Positions 46,305 through 54,239 of a stretch of DNA of 54,239 nt are shown here, in pieces. Source of the stretch: Pseudomonadota bacterium. Its GTDB lineage: Bacteria > Pseudomonadota > Gammaproteobacteria > Burkholderiales > Burkholderiaceae_C. Under the pieces are notes generated by a model. The model saw nothing but the letters and a program-made list of their open reading frames with translations, did not search any database and was not told the DNA's origin. The position numbers and the translations under genes are program-made. The stretch lies in contig JAFECU010000281.1 of assembly GCA_018242005.1 (NCBI GenBank), positions 1 to 54,239 of the forward strand, in the 5' to 3' direction. Within the stretch, counting starts at the first letter, position 1. The number at the start of each line of letters is the position of its first letter.

Positions 46305-46931
46305 ATGCAATTCGTCGCTTTTGAGCGCGCCAAGCAAGGTACGGGTGCGAGCCGCCGTCTGCGCATTTCGGGCAAGACCCCCGGCATCGTCTATGGTGGC
46401 GCCGCCGAACCCCAGCAGATCGAACTCGATCACAACGCCCTGTGGCATGCCCTCAAGAAGGAAGCCTTCCACTCCAGCATCCTGGACATGGAACTGGGCG
46501 GCCAGGTCACCAAGGTGCTGCTGCGTGACGTGCAGTACCACCCCTTCAAGCAGCAGGTGCTGCACGTGGACTTCCAGCGCGTGGACGACAAGACCCGCGT
46601 GCACCTGAAGGTGCCGCTGCACTTCGAAGGCCTGGAAGGCTCGCAGGCCGTGAAGGTCGAAGGCTGCACCGTCACCCCCCTGATCCACGAAGTGGACGTG
46701 ATGTGCATGCCCTCGCAGCTGCCCGAGTTCATCACCGTCGATCTGAGCGGCCTGAACTCCAAGTCCACCCTGGGCGTGCAGTCGCTGAAGGTGCCCCATG
46801 GCGTGAAGGTCATCGTGCGCGGCTCGAACAAGAACCCCGCCCTGGTGTCCATCAAGCTGCCCGAAGTGGTGGTCGACGCCGCTGCCGCACCGGCACCCGC
46901 CGCCGCCCCCGCCAAGAAGGGCAAGAAGTAA
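46305..46931 (+). CDS. rplY: 50S ribosomal protein L25 (CTC family)
   Basis: 208-residue long-form L25. The 5S-rRNA-binding domain (1-90) starts FVAFERAKQGTGASRRLR and contains GKTPGIVYGG. The C-terminal TL5/CTC beta domain has VDFQRVDDKTRVHLKVPLHF and HEVDVMCMPSQLPEFITVD. An Ala/Pro/Lys-rich tail ends in KKGKK. The ATG at 46305 has AGGAG at 46293-46297 and fits the family; the upstream open frame covers the prs terminator. Confidence 0.96.
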   Translation: MQFVAFERAKQGTGASRRLRISGKTPGIVYGGAAEPQQIELDHNALWHALKKEAFHSSILDMELGGQVTKVLLRDVQYHPFKQQVLHVDFQRVDDKTRVHLKVPLHFEGLEGSQAVKVEGCTVTPLIHEVDVMCMPSQLPEFITVDLSGLNSKSTLGVQSLKVPHGVKVIVRGSNKNPALVSIKLPEVVVDAAAAPAPAAAPAKKGKK

Positions 46932-46974
46932 GCATTGCTTGCCTGGCCGCGCCACATGGGGCGGCCTGAAGATC

Positions 46975-47008
46975 AACGGCCCACGCCCTGCGTGGGCCGT
47001 TGTCATTT
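46975..47008 (+). terminator. Hairpin terminator of rplY
   Basis: A perfect 12-bp stem AACGGCCCACGC (46975-46986) with GCGTGGGCCGTT (46990-47001), loop CCT, followed by GTCATTT. The stem is very strong but the T run is poor. Confidence 0.7.
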
Positions 47009-47031
47009 GAGCCCCACGGATAATCGCCGCC

Positions 47032-47661
47032 ATGATCAAACTCTTTGTCGGCCTGGGCAACCCGGGCCCGGAATACGAGGCCACGCGCCACAACGCGGGT
47101 TTCTGGTGGATTGACGCGCTGGCGCGCGAGCTGAAGGTGACACTGGTGCCCGAGCGCGCCTACCACGGCCTGATGGCGCGCACCAGCATCGCCGGCCACA
47201 GCGTCTGGCTGCTCGAGCCGCAGACCTTCATGAACCTCTCGGGCAAGTCCGTGGCGGCCCTGGCGCGCTTCTTCAAGATCGCGCCCGAGGAAATCCTCGT
47301 CGTGCATGACGAGCTCGACCTGCCGCCGGGCCAGGCCAAGCTCAAGCGCGGGGGCAGCCACGCGGGCCACAATGGCCTGCGCGACATCCACGCCCAGCTG
47401 GGCAGCAGCGACTACTGGCGTCTGCGCCTGGGCATAGGCCATCCCGGCGTGAAGTCCGAAGTCATCCACTGGGTGCTGAAGAGACCCGCGCCCGACCAGC
47501 GCCAGCTGATCGACGACAGCATCGCCCACTCGCTCAAGGCCTACCCCGCCATGCTGGCCGGCGACATGGACAAGGCCACGCTGCTCGTGCACACGACGAA
47601 GCCGCCACGCCCCAAGCCACCGCGCCCTGCGCCCGCCGTGCCGCAGGGTGGAGCGATTTGA
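47032..47661 (+). CDS. pth: Peptidyl-tRNA hydrolase
   Basis: 209-residue enzyme releasing tRNA from prematurely dropped peptidyl-tRNA. Motifs are [21 protein letters not shown] (Asn and catalytic His), [33 protein letters not shown] and [20 protein letters not shown]. The C-terminal 18 residues are a Pro/Lys-rich tail ([15 protein letters not shown]) beyond the enzyme core. Convergent with the ferredoxin gene. Confidence 0.97.
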   Translation: MIKLFVGLGNPGPEYEATRHNAGFWWIDALARELKVTLVPERAYHGLMARTSIAGHSVWLLEPQTFMNLSGKSVAALARFFKIAPEEILVVHDELDLPPGQAKLKRGGSHAGHNGLRDIHAQLGSSDYWRLRLGIGHPGVKSEVIHWVLKRPAPDQRQLIDDSIAHSLKAYPAMLAGDMDKATLLVHTTKPPRPKPPRPAPAVPQGGAI

Positions 47662-47670
47662 CTACATTAT

Positions 47671-47713
47671 TGATAGCTGCAAGCGATTGATAGACAAGCT
47701 TTAGAGCCTAAAA
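47671..47713 (+). repeat. Dispersed hairpin repeat, copy B
   Basis: TGATAGCTGC-N3-CGATT-N7-AAGCT then TTAGAGCC and AAAA. It is co-linear with copies A and C, fills the gap between convergent pth and the ferredoxin gene, and could serve as their terminator. Confidence 0.6.
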
Positions 47714-47722
47714 ACGTCCAGA

Positions 47723-48022
<300 letters not shown>

Positions 48023-48120
48023 TTATCCGCCCTCACAAGCGAGCAAGCCTCCATGGCCGGCCTGCGGTCGCGGTTTTTGCCGCTATGCTTTCGGGCCCCT
48101 TACAGCCGCCTCACTTGCCC

Positions 48121-49083
48121 ATGGCATTGTTCATCCTCCAACGCCTTGCGGCACTGATCGCCACGCTGCTGGGCGCCTCGATCGTGGTGTTCGTGGTGCT
48201 GGAGGTGTTGCCGGGCAACGCCGCCGAGGTGCTGCTCGGCCCCGACGCCGCGCCCGAGGCCGTGGCCGCCCTTGCCGCGCAACTGGGCCTGGACCAGCCC
48301 GCGCTGGTGCGCTACGGCCAGTGGATTCTGGGGCTGCTCACGGGCCGGCTGGGCGACAGCCATGCCTATGGCGCGCCGGTCATCGAATTGATCGCAGAAC
48401 GCCTGGCATTGACCGTGCCGCTCGCCCTGCTGGCCATGCTGCTGGCCTGCGCCCTGGCCCTGGCCGCGGGCCTGTATGCCGCGGCGCGCCACAACCGCCT
48501 GGGCGACTGGGGCGTGATGGGGCTGGCGCAGCTGGGCATTGCGATTCCCAACTTCTGGTTCGCCATCCTGCTCATCCTGCTGTTCTCGGTAAAGCTGCAG
48601 TGGTTCTCGGCCGGGGGCTTTCCGGGCTGGACCGAGGCGGCCGGCGGCGGCGTGCTGCCCGCGCTCAAGGCGCTGCTGCTGCCGGCCGTGGCGCTGGCCG
48701 TGGTGCAGGCGGCGATTCTGGCCCGCATCACGCGCTCGGCCGTGCTCGACGTGCTGCGCGAGGACTTCGTGCGCACCGCGCGCGCCAAGGGCCTCACGCG
48801 CCGCGCCGCGCTCTGGCGCCATGTGCTGCGCAACGCCATGATTCCCGTCGTCACCGTCATGGGCCTGCAGTTCGCCAACCTGCTGGCCGGCACCATCGTG
48901 GTGGAGAACGTGTTCAACCTGCCCGGCCTGGGCCGGCTCATCTTCCAGTCGATCGCCAACCGCGACCTGATCGTGGTGCGCAACTGCGTGATGCTGCTCG
49001 CGGCCATGGTGGTGCTGGTGAACTTCGTGGTCGATCTGCTGTATGCGGCCATTGATCCGCGCGTGAAGGTGGGCGGACCATGA
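48121..49083 (+). CDS. Peptide ABC transporter permease, DppB type
   Basis: 320-residue inner-membrane permease with six predicted helices. The N-terminal helix is LFILQRLAALIATLLGASIVV, and the cytoplasmic EAA loop, RTARAKGLTRRAALWRHVLR, contacts the ATPase. PGNAAEVLLGPDAAPE and VVENVFNLPGLGRLIFQSI are typical of DppB/OppB. The ATG at 48121 lies 140 bases after the divergent ferredoxin start, so the operon promoter should lie in 47981-48120. It is coupled to the next permease by ATGA. Dipeptide, oligopeptide, nickel and glutathione importers share this type, so cargo is open. Confidence 0.94.
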   Translation: MALFILQRLAALIATLLGASIVVFVVLEVLPGNAAEVLLGPDAAPEAVAALAAQLGLDQPALVRYGQWILGLLTGRLGDSHAYGAPVIELIAERLALTVPLALLAMLLACALALAAGLYAAARHNRLGDWGVMGLAQLGIAIPNFWFAILLILLFSVKLQWFSAGGFPGWTEAAGGGVLPALKALLLPAVALAVVQAAILARITRSAVLDVLREDFVRTARAKGLTRRAALWRHVLRNAMIPVVTVMGLQFANLLAGTIVVENVFNLPGLGRLIFQSIANRDLIVVRNCVMLLAAMVVLVNFVVDLLYAAIDPRVKVGGP

Positions 49084-49949
49084 GCCTTGCACCCGCCACG
49101 GCATTGCCGCCCGCGCCGGGCTTCTGGCGGCGCGCCCTGCGCCACCGCAGCTTCGCCATGGGCGCGCTGTTGACGGCGCTGCTGCTCGCCGCGGCCCTGC
49201 TCTCCCTCGTCTGGACGCCCTGGCCGCCCTACGACATGGCCATGGACGCCACGCTGCAACCGCCCGGCCCCGCACATTGGCTGGGCACCGACGCCTACGG
49301 GCGCGACGTGGCCTCGCTGCTGCTTGTGGGCGCGCGTGCGTCGATTGCCGTGGGCGTGATCGCCGTGGGCATTGGTCTCGCGCTGGGCGCGGCCCTGGGC
49401 CTGCTGGCCGCGGCGCGCGGCGGCTGGGTGGAGGAGGCCGTGATGCGCCTGGCGGACTTCACCTTCGCCTTCCCGGCGCTGCTGCTGGCCATCATGCTCA
49501 CGGCCGTGTTCGGGCCGGGCATGGTCAACGCCATCATCGCCATCGGCATCTTCTACATACCGACGTTTGCGCGCGTCACGCGCGCCTCGGCCAAGGCGCA
49601 GTGGGCGCGCGACTATGTCCTGGCCGCGCGCGCGTGCGGCAAGGGGCCGTGGCGCATCACGATCGAGCATGTGCTGCCCAACATCGCCTCGGTGCTCATC
49701 GTTCAGGCCACGATACAGTTTGCGCTCGCCATCCTGGCCGAGGCCGCCCTGTCCTACCTGGGCCTGGGCACTCAGCCGCCCCAGCCCTCCTGGGGACGCA
49801 TGCTGGCCGAGGCGCAGACGCTGATGTTCCAGGCCCCGCTGCTCGCCGTCTGGCCCGGCGTGGCGACCGCGCTGGCCGTGCTGGGCCTCAACCTTCTCGG
49901 CGACGGGCTGCGCGACCTGCTCGACCCCCGTCTTGCACGCCAAAGATGA
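49080..49949 (+). CDS. Peptide ABC transporter permease, DppC type
   Basis: 289-residue partner permease. N-terminal PGFWRRALRHRSFAMGALLT begins the first helix, HWLGTDAYGRDVASLLLVGA is the DppC family mark, and the EAA loop is RVTRASAKAQWARDYVLAAR. The C-terminal ALSYLGLGTQPPQPSWGRML is diagnostic of the OppC/DppC group. Both ends overlap the neighbouring genes by four bases (ATGA), so stoichiometric coupled translation is likely. Confidence 0.95.
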   Translation: MSLAPATALPPAPGFWRRALRHRSFAMGALLTALLLAAALLSLVWTPWPPYDMAMDATLQPPGPAHWLGTDAYGRDVASLLLVGARASIAVGVIAVGIGLALGAALGLLAAARGGWVEEAVMRLADFTFAFPALLLAIMLTAVFGPGMVNAIIAIGIFYIPTFARVTRASAKAQWARDYVLAARACGKGPWRITIEHVLPNIASVLIVQATIQFALAILAEAALSYLGLGTQPPQPSWGRMLAEAQTLMFQAPLLAVWPGVATALAVLGLNLLGDGLRDLLDPRLARQR

Positions 49950-50947
49950 CGAGCCGCACCGCCCCGCTGCTCGAGGTACGCGAGCTCGCCATCACGCTGC
50001 AGACGCAGCGCGGGCCGGTGCGCGCCGTGCACGACCTGAACTTCACACTCGCGCGCGGCGAGACCCTGGGCCTGATCGGCGAATCGGGCTGCGGCAAGTC
50101 GCTCACCGCGCTGGCGCTCATGGGCCTGCTGCCCGAGGGCGCGCGGGCCGAGGGCAGCATCCGCTTCGAGGGGCAGGAGTTGCTGGGCCTTCAAGAGCTC
50201 GCGCTGTGCCGCCTGCGCGGCAACCGCATGGCCATGGTGTTCCAAGAGCCCATGACGGCGCTCAACCCCGTGCATCGCATAGGCCGGCAGGTGGCCGAGC
50301 CGCTGCGCCTGCACCAGGGGCTGACGGCGGCCCAGGCGCGCACCGAGGCCATCGCCCTACTCGAGCGCGTGGGCATCACCCAGGCGGCACAGCGCTTGGA
50401 CGCCTACCCGCACCAGTTCTCGGGCGGGCAGCGCCAGCGCATCACGATTGCCATGGCGCTGGCCTGCGGGCCCGATCTCTTGATTGCCGACGAGCCCACC
50501 ACGGCGCTCGACGTGACGCTGCAGCGCCAGATCCTGGACCTGATCCACGGCCTGGTGGCCGAGCGCGGCATGGCGCTCGTCCTCATCTCGCACGACCTGG
50601 GCGTGATCGCGCGGAGCGTGCGCCGCACCCTGGTGATGTATGGCGGCACCGTCGTCGAGGCCGGCCCCACGCGCGCCGTGTTCGGCCGGCGCGCCCACCC
50701 CTACACCCAGGGCCTGTTCGCCGCCCGTCCGCAATGGGGCGCGGCGCGCGTGGCGGGCGGCCGCCTGCCCACCATTGCCGGCACCGTGCCCGAGCTGGCC
50801 GACCTGCCCGTGGGCTGCCCGTTTGCCGGGCGCTGCCCGCGCACCATCGCCGCCTGCCACGCCGCCCTGCCGCCCGCCGTGGACCTGGGCGCGGGCCTGG
50901 GCGGGGGCCATGTGGCGCGCTGCATACGCCTGGGGGACGCGCCTTGA
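49946..50947 (+). CDS. Peptide ABC transporter ATPase, DppD type
   Basis: 333-residue ATPase. Walker A is GLIGESGCGKSLTALALMG, the ABC signature is FSGGQRQRITIAMAL, and Walker B is LLIADEPTTALDVTLQ with the switch His in ISHDLGVIAR. The C-terminal oligopeptide/dipeptide extension has the cysteine cluster GCPFAGRCPRTIAACHA, which in DppD/OppD can carry a 4Fe-4S cluster. The ATG at 49946 overlaps the permease stop. GC content is especially high here. Confidence 0.96.
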   Translation: MTSRTAPLLEVRELAITLQTQRGPVRAVHDLNFTLARGETLGLIGESGCGKSLTALALMGLLPEGARAEGSIRFEGQELLGLQELALCRLRGNRMAMVFQEPMTALNPVHRIGRQVAEPLRLHQGLTAAQARTEAIALLERVGITQAAQRLDAYPHQFSGGQRQRITIAMALACGPDLLIADEPTTALDVTLQRQILDLIHGLVAERGMALVLISHDLGVIARSVRRTLVMYGGTVVEAGPTRAVFGRRAHPYTQGLFAARPQWGAARVAGGRLPTIAGTVPELADLPVGCPFAGRCPRTIAACHAALPPAVDLGAGLGGGHVARCIRLGDAP

Positions 50948-51810
50948 TCACTATGCAATCGGTAGCTGCTGACGCTTTACCAGCGGGCGCTGCAGGCCAA
51001 TTTGACCCCAATCCCGCACTGCTGCGCGTGCGTGACCTGCGGCGCGACTACGCGCTGCCGCGCACGCGCCTGTTGGCGCCACGCCCGCATCTGACGGCAC
51101 TCGCCGGCGTGAGCTTTGACCTGCACGCGGGCCGCAGCCTCGGCGTGGTGGGCGAATCGGGCTCGGGCAAGTCCACGCTGGCGCGGCTGGTGATGGCGCT
51201 CGATGCGCCCAGCAGCGGCAGCGTGCAGCTGCTCGGGCGCGACCTGCACCGCCTGCCCGCGGCCGAACTGCGCGCGGCGCGGCGCGACTTCCAGATGGTG
51301 TTCCAGGACCCCTATGGCTCGCTGGACCCGCGCCAGCGCGTCGAGACCATCGTCACCGAGCCGCTGCAGGCCCTGGCCGGCGCCACGCGTGCCGAGCTGC
51401 GCGAGCGCGCCGCCGAGGTGCTGGCCCAGGTGGGCCTGCGCCCGGGCGACGCGCACAAATACCCGCATGAATTCTCGGGTGGCCAGCGCCAGCGCATCGC
51501 CATCGCGCGGGCCCTCATCACGCGCCCGCGCCTGATCGTGGCCGACGAGCCCGTGAGCGCGCTCGACGTGTCGGTGCAGGCCCAGGTGCTCAACCTGCTG
51601 GCCGAGCTGCAGGAGCGCCTGGGCCTGAGTTTCCTGCTCATCAGCCACGACCTGGCCGTGGTGCAGCACCTGTGCGACGAGGTGCTCGTGCTGTACCAGG
51701 GGCAGGTGGTCGAGCGCGGCGCGCCGCAGACCTTGTTCAGCAGTCCACTGCACCCCTACACCCGGGCGCTGGTGGCGGCAGTGCCGCGCATCGACGACTT
51801 CATGGCCTGA
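50944..51810 (+). CDS. Peptide ABC transporter ATPase, DppF type
   Basis: 288-residue second ATPase. Walker A is GVVGESGSGKSTLARLVMAL, the Q-loop is FQMVFQDPYGSLDPRQRV, the signature is FSGGQRQRIAIARAL, Walker B is RLIVADEPVSALD, and LISHDLAVVQHLCDEVLVLY follows. The C-terminal extension is short with no cysteine cluster, as in DppF. Start: a TTG at 50944 overlaps the DppD stop as TTGA and has GGGGG seven bases upstream; an ATG at 50953 is in frame but has no closer ribosome site. The first 25 residues are unlike the family and are encoded by a dispersed repeat copy. Confidence 0.94.
   Translation: MITMQSVAADALPAGAAGQFDPNPALLRVRDLRRDYALPRTRLLAPRPHLTALAGVSFDLHAGRSLGVVGESGSGKSTLARLVMALDAPSSGSVQLLGRDLHRLPAAELRAARRDFQMVFQDPYGSLDPRQRVETIVTEPLQALAGATRAELRERAAEVLAQVGLRPGDAHKYPHEFSGGQRQRIAIARALITRPRLIVADEPVSALDVSVQAQVLNLLAELQERLGLSFLLISHDLAVVQHLCDEVLVLYQGQVVERGAPQTLFSSPLHPYTRALVAAVPRIDDFMA
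50961..51006 (+). repeat. Dispersed hairpin repeat, copy C, inside the DppF coding start
   Basis: GTAGCTGC-N3-CGCTT-N7-GGGCG then CTGCAGGCC and AATTTGAC. It aligns without gaps to copies A and B. Here it is translated, giving residues around VAADALPAGAAGQFD, before conserved sequence starts at ALLRVRDL. Confidence 0.6.
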
Positions 51811-51877
51811 TGGCCACATGCCGGCACCCGCTGTAGTACAACCGCAGGCGTTTCATTCACGCCAGGAGTCCCCACCC

Positions 51878-53368
51878 ATGCCGACCCGCCGCACCGCCCT
51901 CGCCTCCGCAGTCCTGGCCTCTGCCGCGCTGACCACGCCGCTGCACGCGCTGGCCCAGGGCAGGAAGGACAGCGTCACGCTGGCGCTGGTGCTGGAGCCG
52001 CCGGGCCTGGATCCCACGGCCGGCGCGGCCTCGTCGATTGCCGAGGTCACGCTCTACAACATCTACGAGACACTCACCAAGATCAACGCCGACGGCAGCG
52101 TCTCGCCGCTGCTGGCCGAGAGCTGGGAGGTCTCGCCCGACCTCAAGACCTATACCTTCCGGCTGCGCCGCGGCGTGCAGTTCCAGAACGGCGAGCCCTG
52201 CAACGCCACGGCCGTCAAGTTCTCGTTCGACCGCGCGGGCGGCGACAAGAGCACCAACAAGGACAAGCGCCTCTTCGCTGGCCTGACCACCCAGGTGGTC
52301 GATGAACACACCGTGGTGCTGATCAACCAGGACATCGAGCCCGACCTGCTGTTCCTGCTGGGCCAGGCCACGGCCATCATCGTCGAGCCCAAGAGCGCCG
52401 CCACCAACGCCACCCGGCCCGTGGGCACCGGCCCCTACCAGCTCGCGGCCTGGAGCCGCGGCGCGTCGCTCACGCTGGCGGCCTGGCCGCAGTGGCGCCA
52501 GGCGGCGGCCATCAAGATGCGCCGCGCCACCTTCCGCTTCATTCCCGACCCTGCGGCGCAGGTGGCCGCCCTGCTCGCGGGCGACGTGGACGCATTCCCG
52601 CGCGTCACGCCGCGCAGCATGGCGCAGTTCAAGAGCGACCCGCGCTTTCAGGTCATCGTGAGCGGCTCGCGCGCCAAGACCATCCTGGCCATCAACAACG
52701 CCCGAAAGCCGCTGGATGATGTGCGCGTGCGCCGCGCCATTGCCGCCGCCATAGACCGCAAGGCCGTCATCCAGGGCGCGGCCGACGGCCTGGGCGTGGC
52801 TATCGGCAGCCACTACGTGCCCGGCGCCTATGGTTTCGTGGACACCACGGGCATCAACCCCTACGACCCCGAGAAGGCCAGAAAGCTGCTGGCCGAGGCC
52901 GGCGTGAAGCTGCCTCTGACGCTGACCATGACACTGCCGCCCGCGCCCTACGCGCGCCAGGGCGGCGAGCTCATCGCGGCGCAGCTGGCCAAGGTGGGCA
53001 TCACGCTCAAGCTGCAGAACGTGGAATGGGCGCAATGGCTGTCGGGCACCTACGGCGCCAAGAACTACGACCTGACGCTGATCTCGCATGTGGAGCCCTT
53101 CGACCTGGGCAATTTCGCCAAGCCCGACTACTACTGGGGCTACAGGTCGCCGCAGTTCAACGAGCTCTACGACAAGATCAAGAACGCCGCCCGCCCGGCC
53201 GACCGCGCGCGCCTGCTCGGCGAGGCCCAGCGCCTGCTGGCCGTGGACGCGGTGCATGTCTTCCTCTACCAGCCGCAATGGGTGACCGTGGCCAGGAAAA
53301 ACCTGCGCGGGCTGTGGAAGGACATGCCGATCTTCGTCAACGACCTCTCGGCCCTGTCCTGGTCATGA
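51878..53368 (+). CDS. Peptide ABC transporter substrate-binding protein (SBP family 5)
   Basis: 496-residue periplasmic protein. The signal peptide has an RR pair (TRRTALASAVLASAALTTPL) and ends near AQG at residue 27; it is Sec- or weakly Tat-like. The mature family-5 fold shows LEPPGLDPTAGAASSIAEVT, YNIYETLTKINADGSVSPLL, AESWEVSPDLKTYTFRLRRG and VQFQNGEPCNATAVKFSFDR. The start ATG at 51878 has AGGAG ten bases upstream. It follows the ATPases by 67 bases, unusual since the binding protein is often first. Cargo may be a peptide or amide, given the amidase that follows. Confidence 0.94.
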   Translation: MPTRRTALASAVLASAALTTPLHALAQGRKDSVTLALVLEPPGLDPTAGAASSIAEVTLYNIYETLTKINADGSVSPLLAESWEVSPDLKTYTFRLRRGVQFQNGEPCNATAVKFSFDRAGGDKSTNKDKRLFAGLTTQVVDEHTVVLINQDIEPDLLFLLGQATAIIVEPKSAATNATRPVGTGPYQLAAWSRGASLTLAAWPQWRQAAAIKMRRATFRFIPDPAAQVAALLAGDVDAFPRVTPRSMAQFKSDPRFQVIVSGSRAKTILAINNARKPLDDVRVRRAIAAAIDRKAVIQGAADGLGVAIGSHYVPGAYGFVDTTGINPYDPEKARKLLAEAGVKLPLTLTMTLPPAPYARQGGELIAAQLAKVGITLKLQNVEWAQWLSGTYGAKNYDLTLISHVEPFDLGNFAKPDYYWGYRSPQFNELYDKIKNAARPADRARLLGEAQRLLAVDAVHVFLYQPQWVTVARKNLRGLWKDMPIFVNDLSALSWS

Positions 53369-54239
53369 CCGCGCTGCACGATCTGTCCGCCCACGAGCTG
53401 CTCGCCGCCTACCGTGCGCGCAGCCTCTCGCCCGTCGAAGTGACGCGTGCGCTGCTCGAGCACATTGCGCGCTGGGAGCCGCATCTGCACGCCACATACC
53501 TGCTGCGCCCCGACGAGGCCCTGGCCCAGGCACGCGCCAGCGAGGCACGCTGGCTGCGCGGCGCGCCCTGCGGGCTGCTCGATGGCGTGCCCGTCACGGT
53601 CAAGGACAACATCGCCACCCGCGGCGACCCCACGCCGCTGGGCACGGCCGCCCTGCCCCTGGTGCCCGCGGCGGCCGACGCCCCGCCCGCGGCGCGCCTG
53701 CGCGAGGCCGGCGCGGTCTTCATCAGCAAGACCACCATGCCGGACTACGGCATGCTGTCCTCGGGCCTGTCGTCGTTTCACGCGCTGGCGCGCAACCCCT
53801 GGGACCTGTCCAAGGGCCCGGGGGGCTCCAGCGCCGGCGCGGGCGCGGCCGCCGCGGCCGGCTATGCGCCGCTGCATGTGGGCACGGACATAGGCGGCTC
53901 CATTCGCCTGCCCGCGAGCTGGTGCGGCATCTTCGGCCTCAAGCCCAGCCTGGGACGCATCCCCATAGACCCGCCCTACACGGGCCGCGCCGCCGGCCCC
54001 ATGACGCGCACGGTGCACGACGCCGCGCTGATGATGCAGGTGCTCAGCCGCCCCGACGCGCGCGACAGCATGAGCCTGCCGGCGCAGGACATCGCCTGGG
54101 AGCAATGCGCGGCCCCACCCGAGCAGCTCCGCGGCCTGCGCCTGGGCCTGCTGCTCGACGCCGGCTGCGGCCTGCCCGTCGATGCCGAGGTGCGCGCCGC
54201 CATCGAGGCCGCCGCGCGCCTGTTCGAGCAGGCGGGCGC
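53365..54239 (+). CDS. Amidase signature family enzyme (3' end outside window)
   Basis: The first 291 residues are present and the frame runs off the window edge. The Ser-cis-Ser-Lys triad of the amidase signature family is visible: Lys80 in VPVTVKDNIAT, Ser155/Ser156 in GPGGSSAGAG and nucleophile Ser179 in GTDIGGSIRLPAS. HATYLLRPDEALAQA precedes it. It is coupled to the binding-protein gene by ATGA, so it probably hydrolyses an amide or peptide-like compound imported by the transporter. GatA is a distant alternative, but there are no gatC/gatB neighbours. No signal peptide, so cytoplasmic. Confidence 0.93.
   Translation, partial: MTALHDLSAHELLAAYRARSLSPVEVTRALLEHIARWEPHLHATYLLRPDEALAQARASEARWLRGAPCGLLDGVPVTVKDNIATRGDPTPLGTAALPLVPAAADAPPAARLREAGAVFISKTTMPDYGMLSSGLSSFHALARNPWDLSKGPGGSSAGAGAAAAAGYAPLHVGTDIGGSIRLPASWCGIFGLKPSLGRIPIDPPYTGRAAGPMTRTVHDAALMMQVLSRPDARDSMSLPAQDIAWEQCAAPPEQLRGLRLGLLLDAGCGLPVDAEVRAAIEAAARLFEQAG

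Overview
The window reads as chromosomal DNA of a high-GC betaproteobacterium of the Burkholderiales, most likely Comamonadaceae (Acidovorax, Alicycliphilus, Comamonas or Diaphorobacter type). The reasons are the gene order lolB-ispE-tRNA-Gln-prs-rplY-pth, the hrcA/nadK-recN-rapZ block, the liuR-ivd locus, and a short dispersed hairpin repeat. The family assignment is inference; no database search was possible.

Region 1 (133-22158) is an exosortase A (XrtA)/PEP-CTERM exopolysaccharide locus. From the promoter side, reading on the minus strand, it holds: export lipoprotein, chain-length determinant, tyrosine autokinase, outer-membrane beta-barrel, AAA ATPase, polysaccharide deacetylase, FemAB-like protein, Stp1 glycosyltransferase, exosortase A fused to EpsI, amidotransferase, Stp2 glycosyltransferase, a further XrtA-associated glycosyltransferase, wecB, wecC and a last glycosyltransferase. 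Most of these genes overlap or lie a few bases apart. manC lies upstream. Divergent from manC is a PEP-CTERM protein with a von Willebrand A domain, the likely exosortase substrate, preceded by a good -24/-12 (sigma-54) promoter and followed by a strong terminator. Then come a small secreted protein of unknown function and a 136-bp tandem repeat that carries copies of the last codons of glmS.

Region 2 (22490-32511) holds glmS, a divergent Lrp/AsnC regulator, and a run of minus-strand metabolic genes: liuR, isovaleryl-CoA dehydrogenase, carbonic anhydrase, aceK, acetyl-CoA acetyltransferase, an SDR and an acyl-CoA dehydrogenase. Two palindromic operators of one type lie upstream of liuR and of ivd.

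Region 3 (32512-33253) has no protein gene. It holds a tRNA gene with a CAU anticodon, probably tRNA-Ile2, split directly after the anticodon by a 251-nt group I intron of the Azoarcus type. A decayed 5' half of a related tRNA lies next to it.

Region 4 (33254-47980) is housekeeping: hrcA; nadK-recN-rapZ; mutY with a dynamin-like GTPase and mutM; a TPR protein-lolB-ispE; tRNA-Gln; prs-rplY-pth; and a ferredoxin. Region 5 (48121 to the end) is a tightly coupled dipeptide/oligopeptide ABC transporter operon that ends in an amidase cut by the window edge.

Functional links: GlmS, WecB, WecC and ManC make amino-sugar and GDP-mannose precursors that the XrtA locus could polymerise and export. GlmM, GlmU, the initiating sugar transferase, the flippase/polymerase and the PrsK/PrsR regulators are not in this window.
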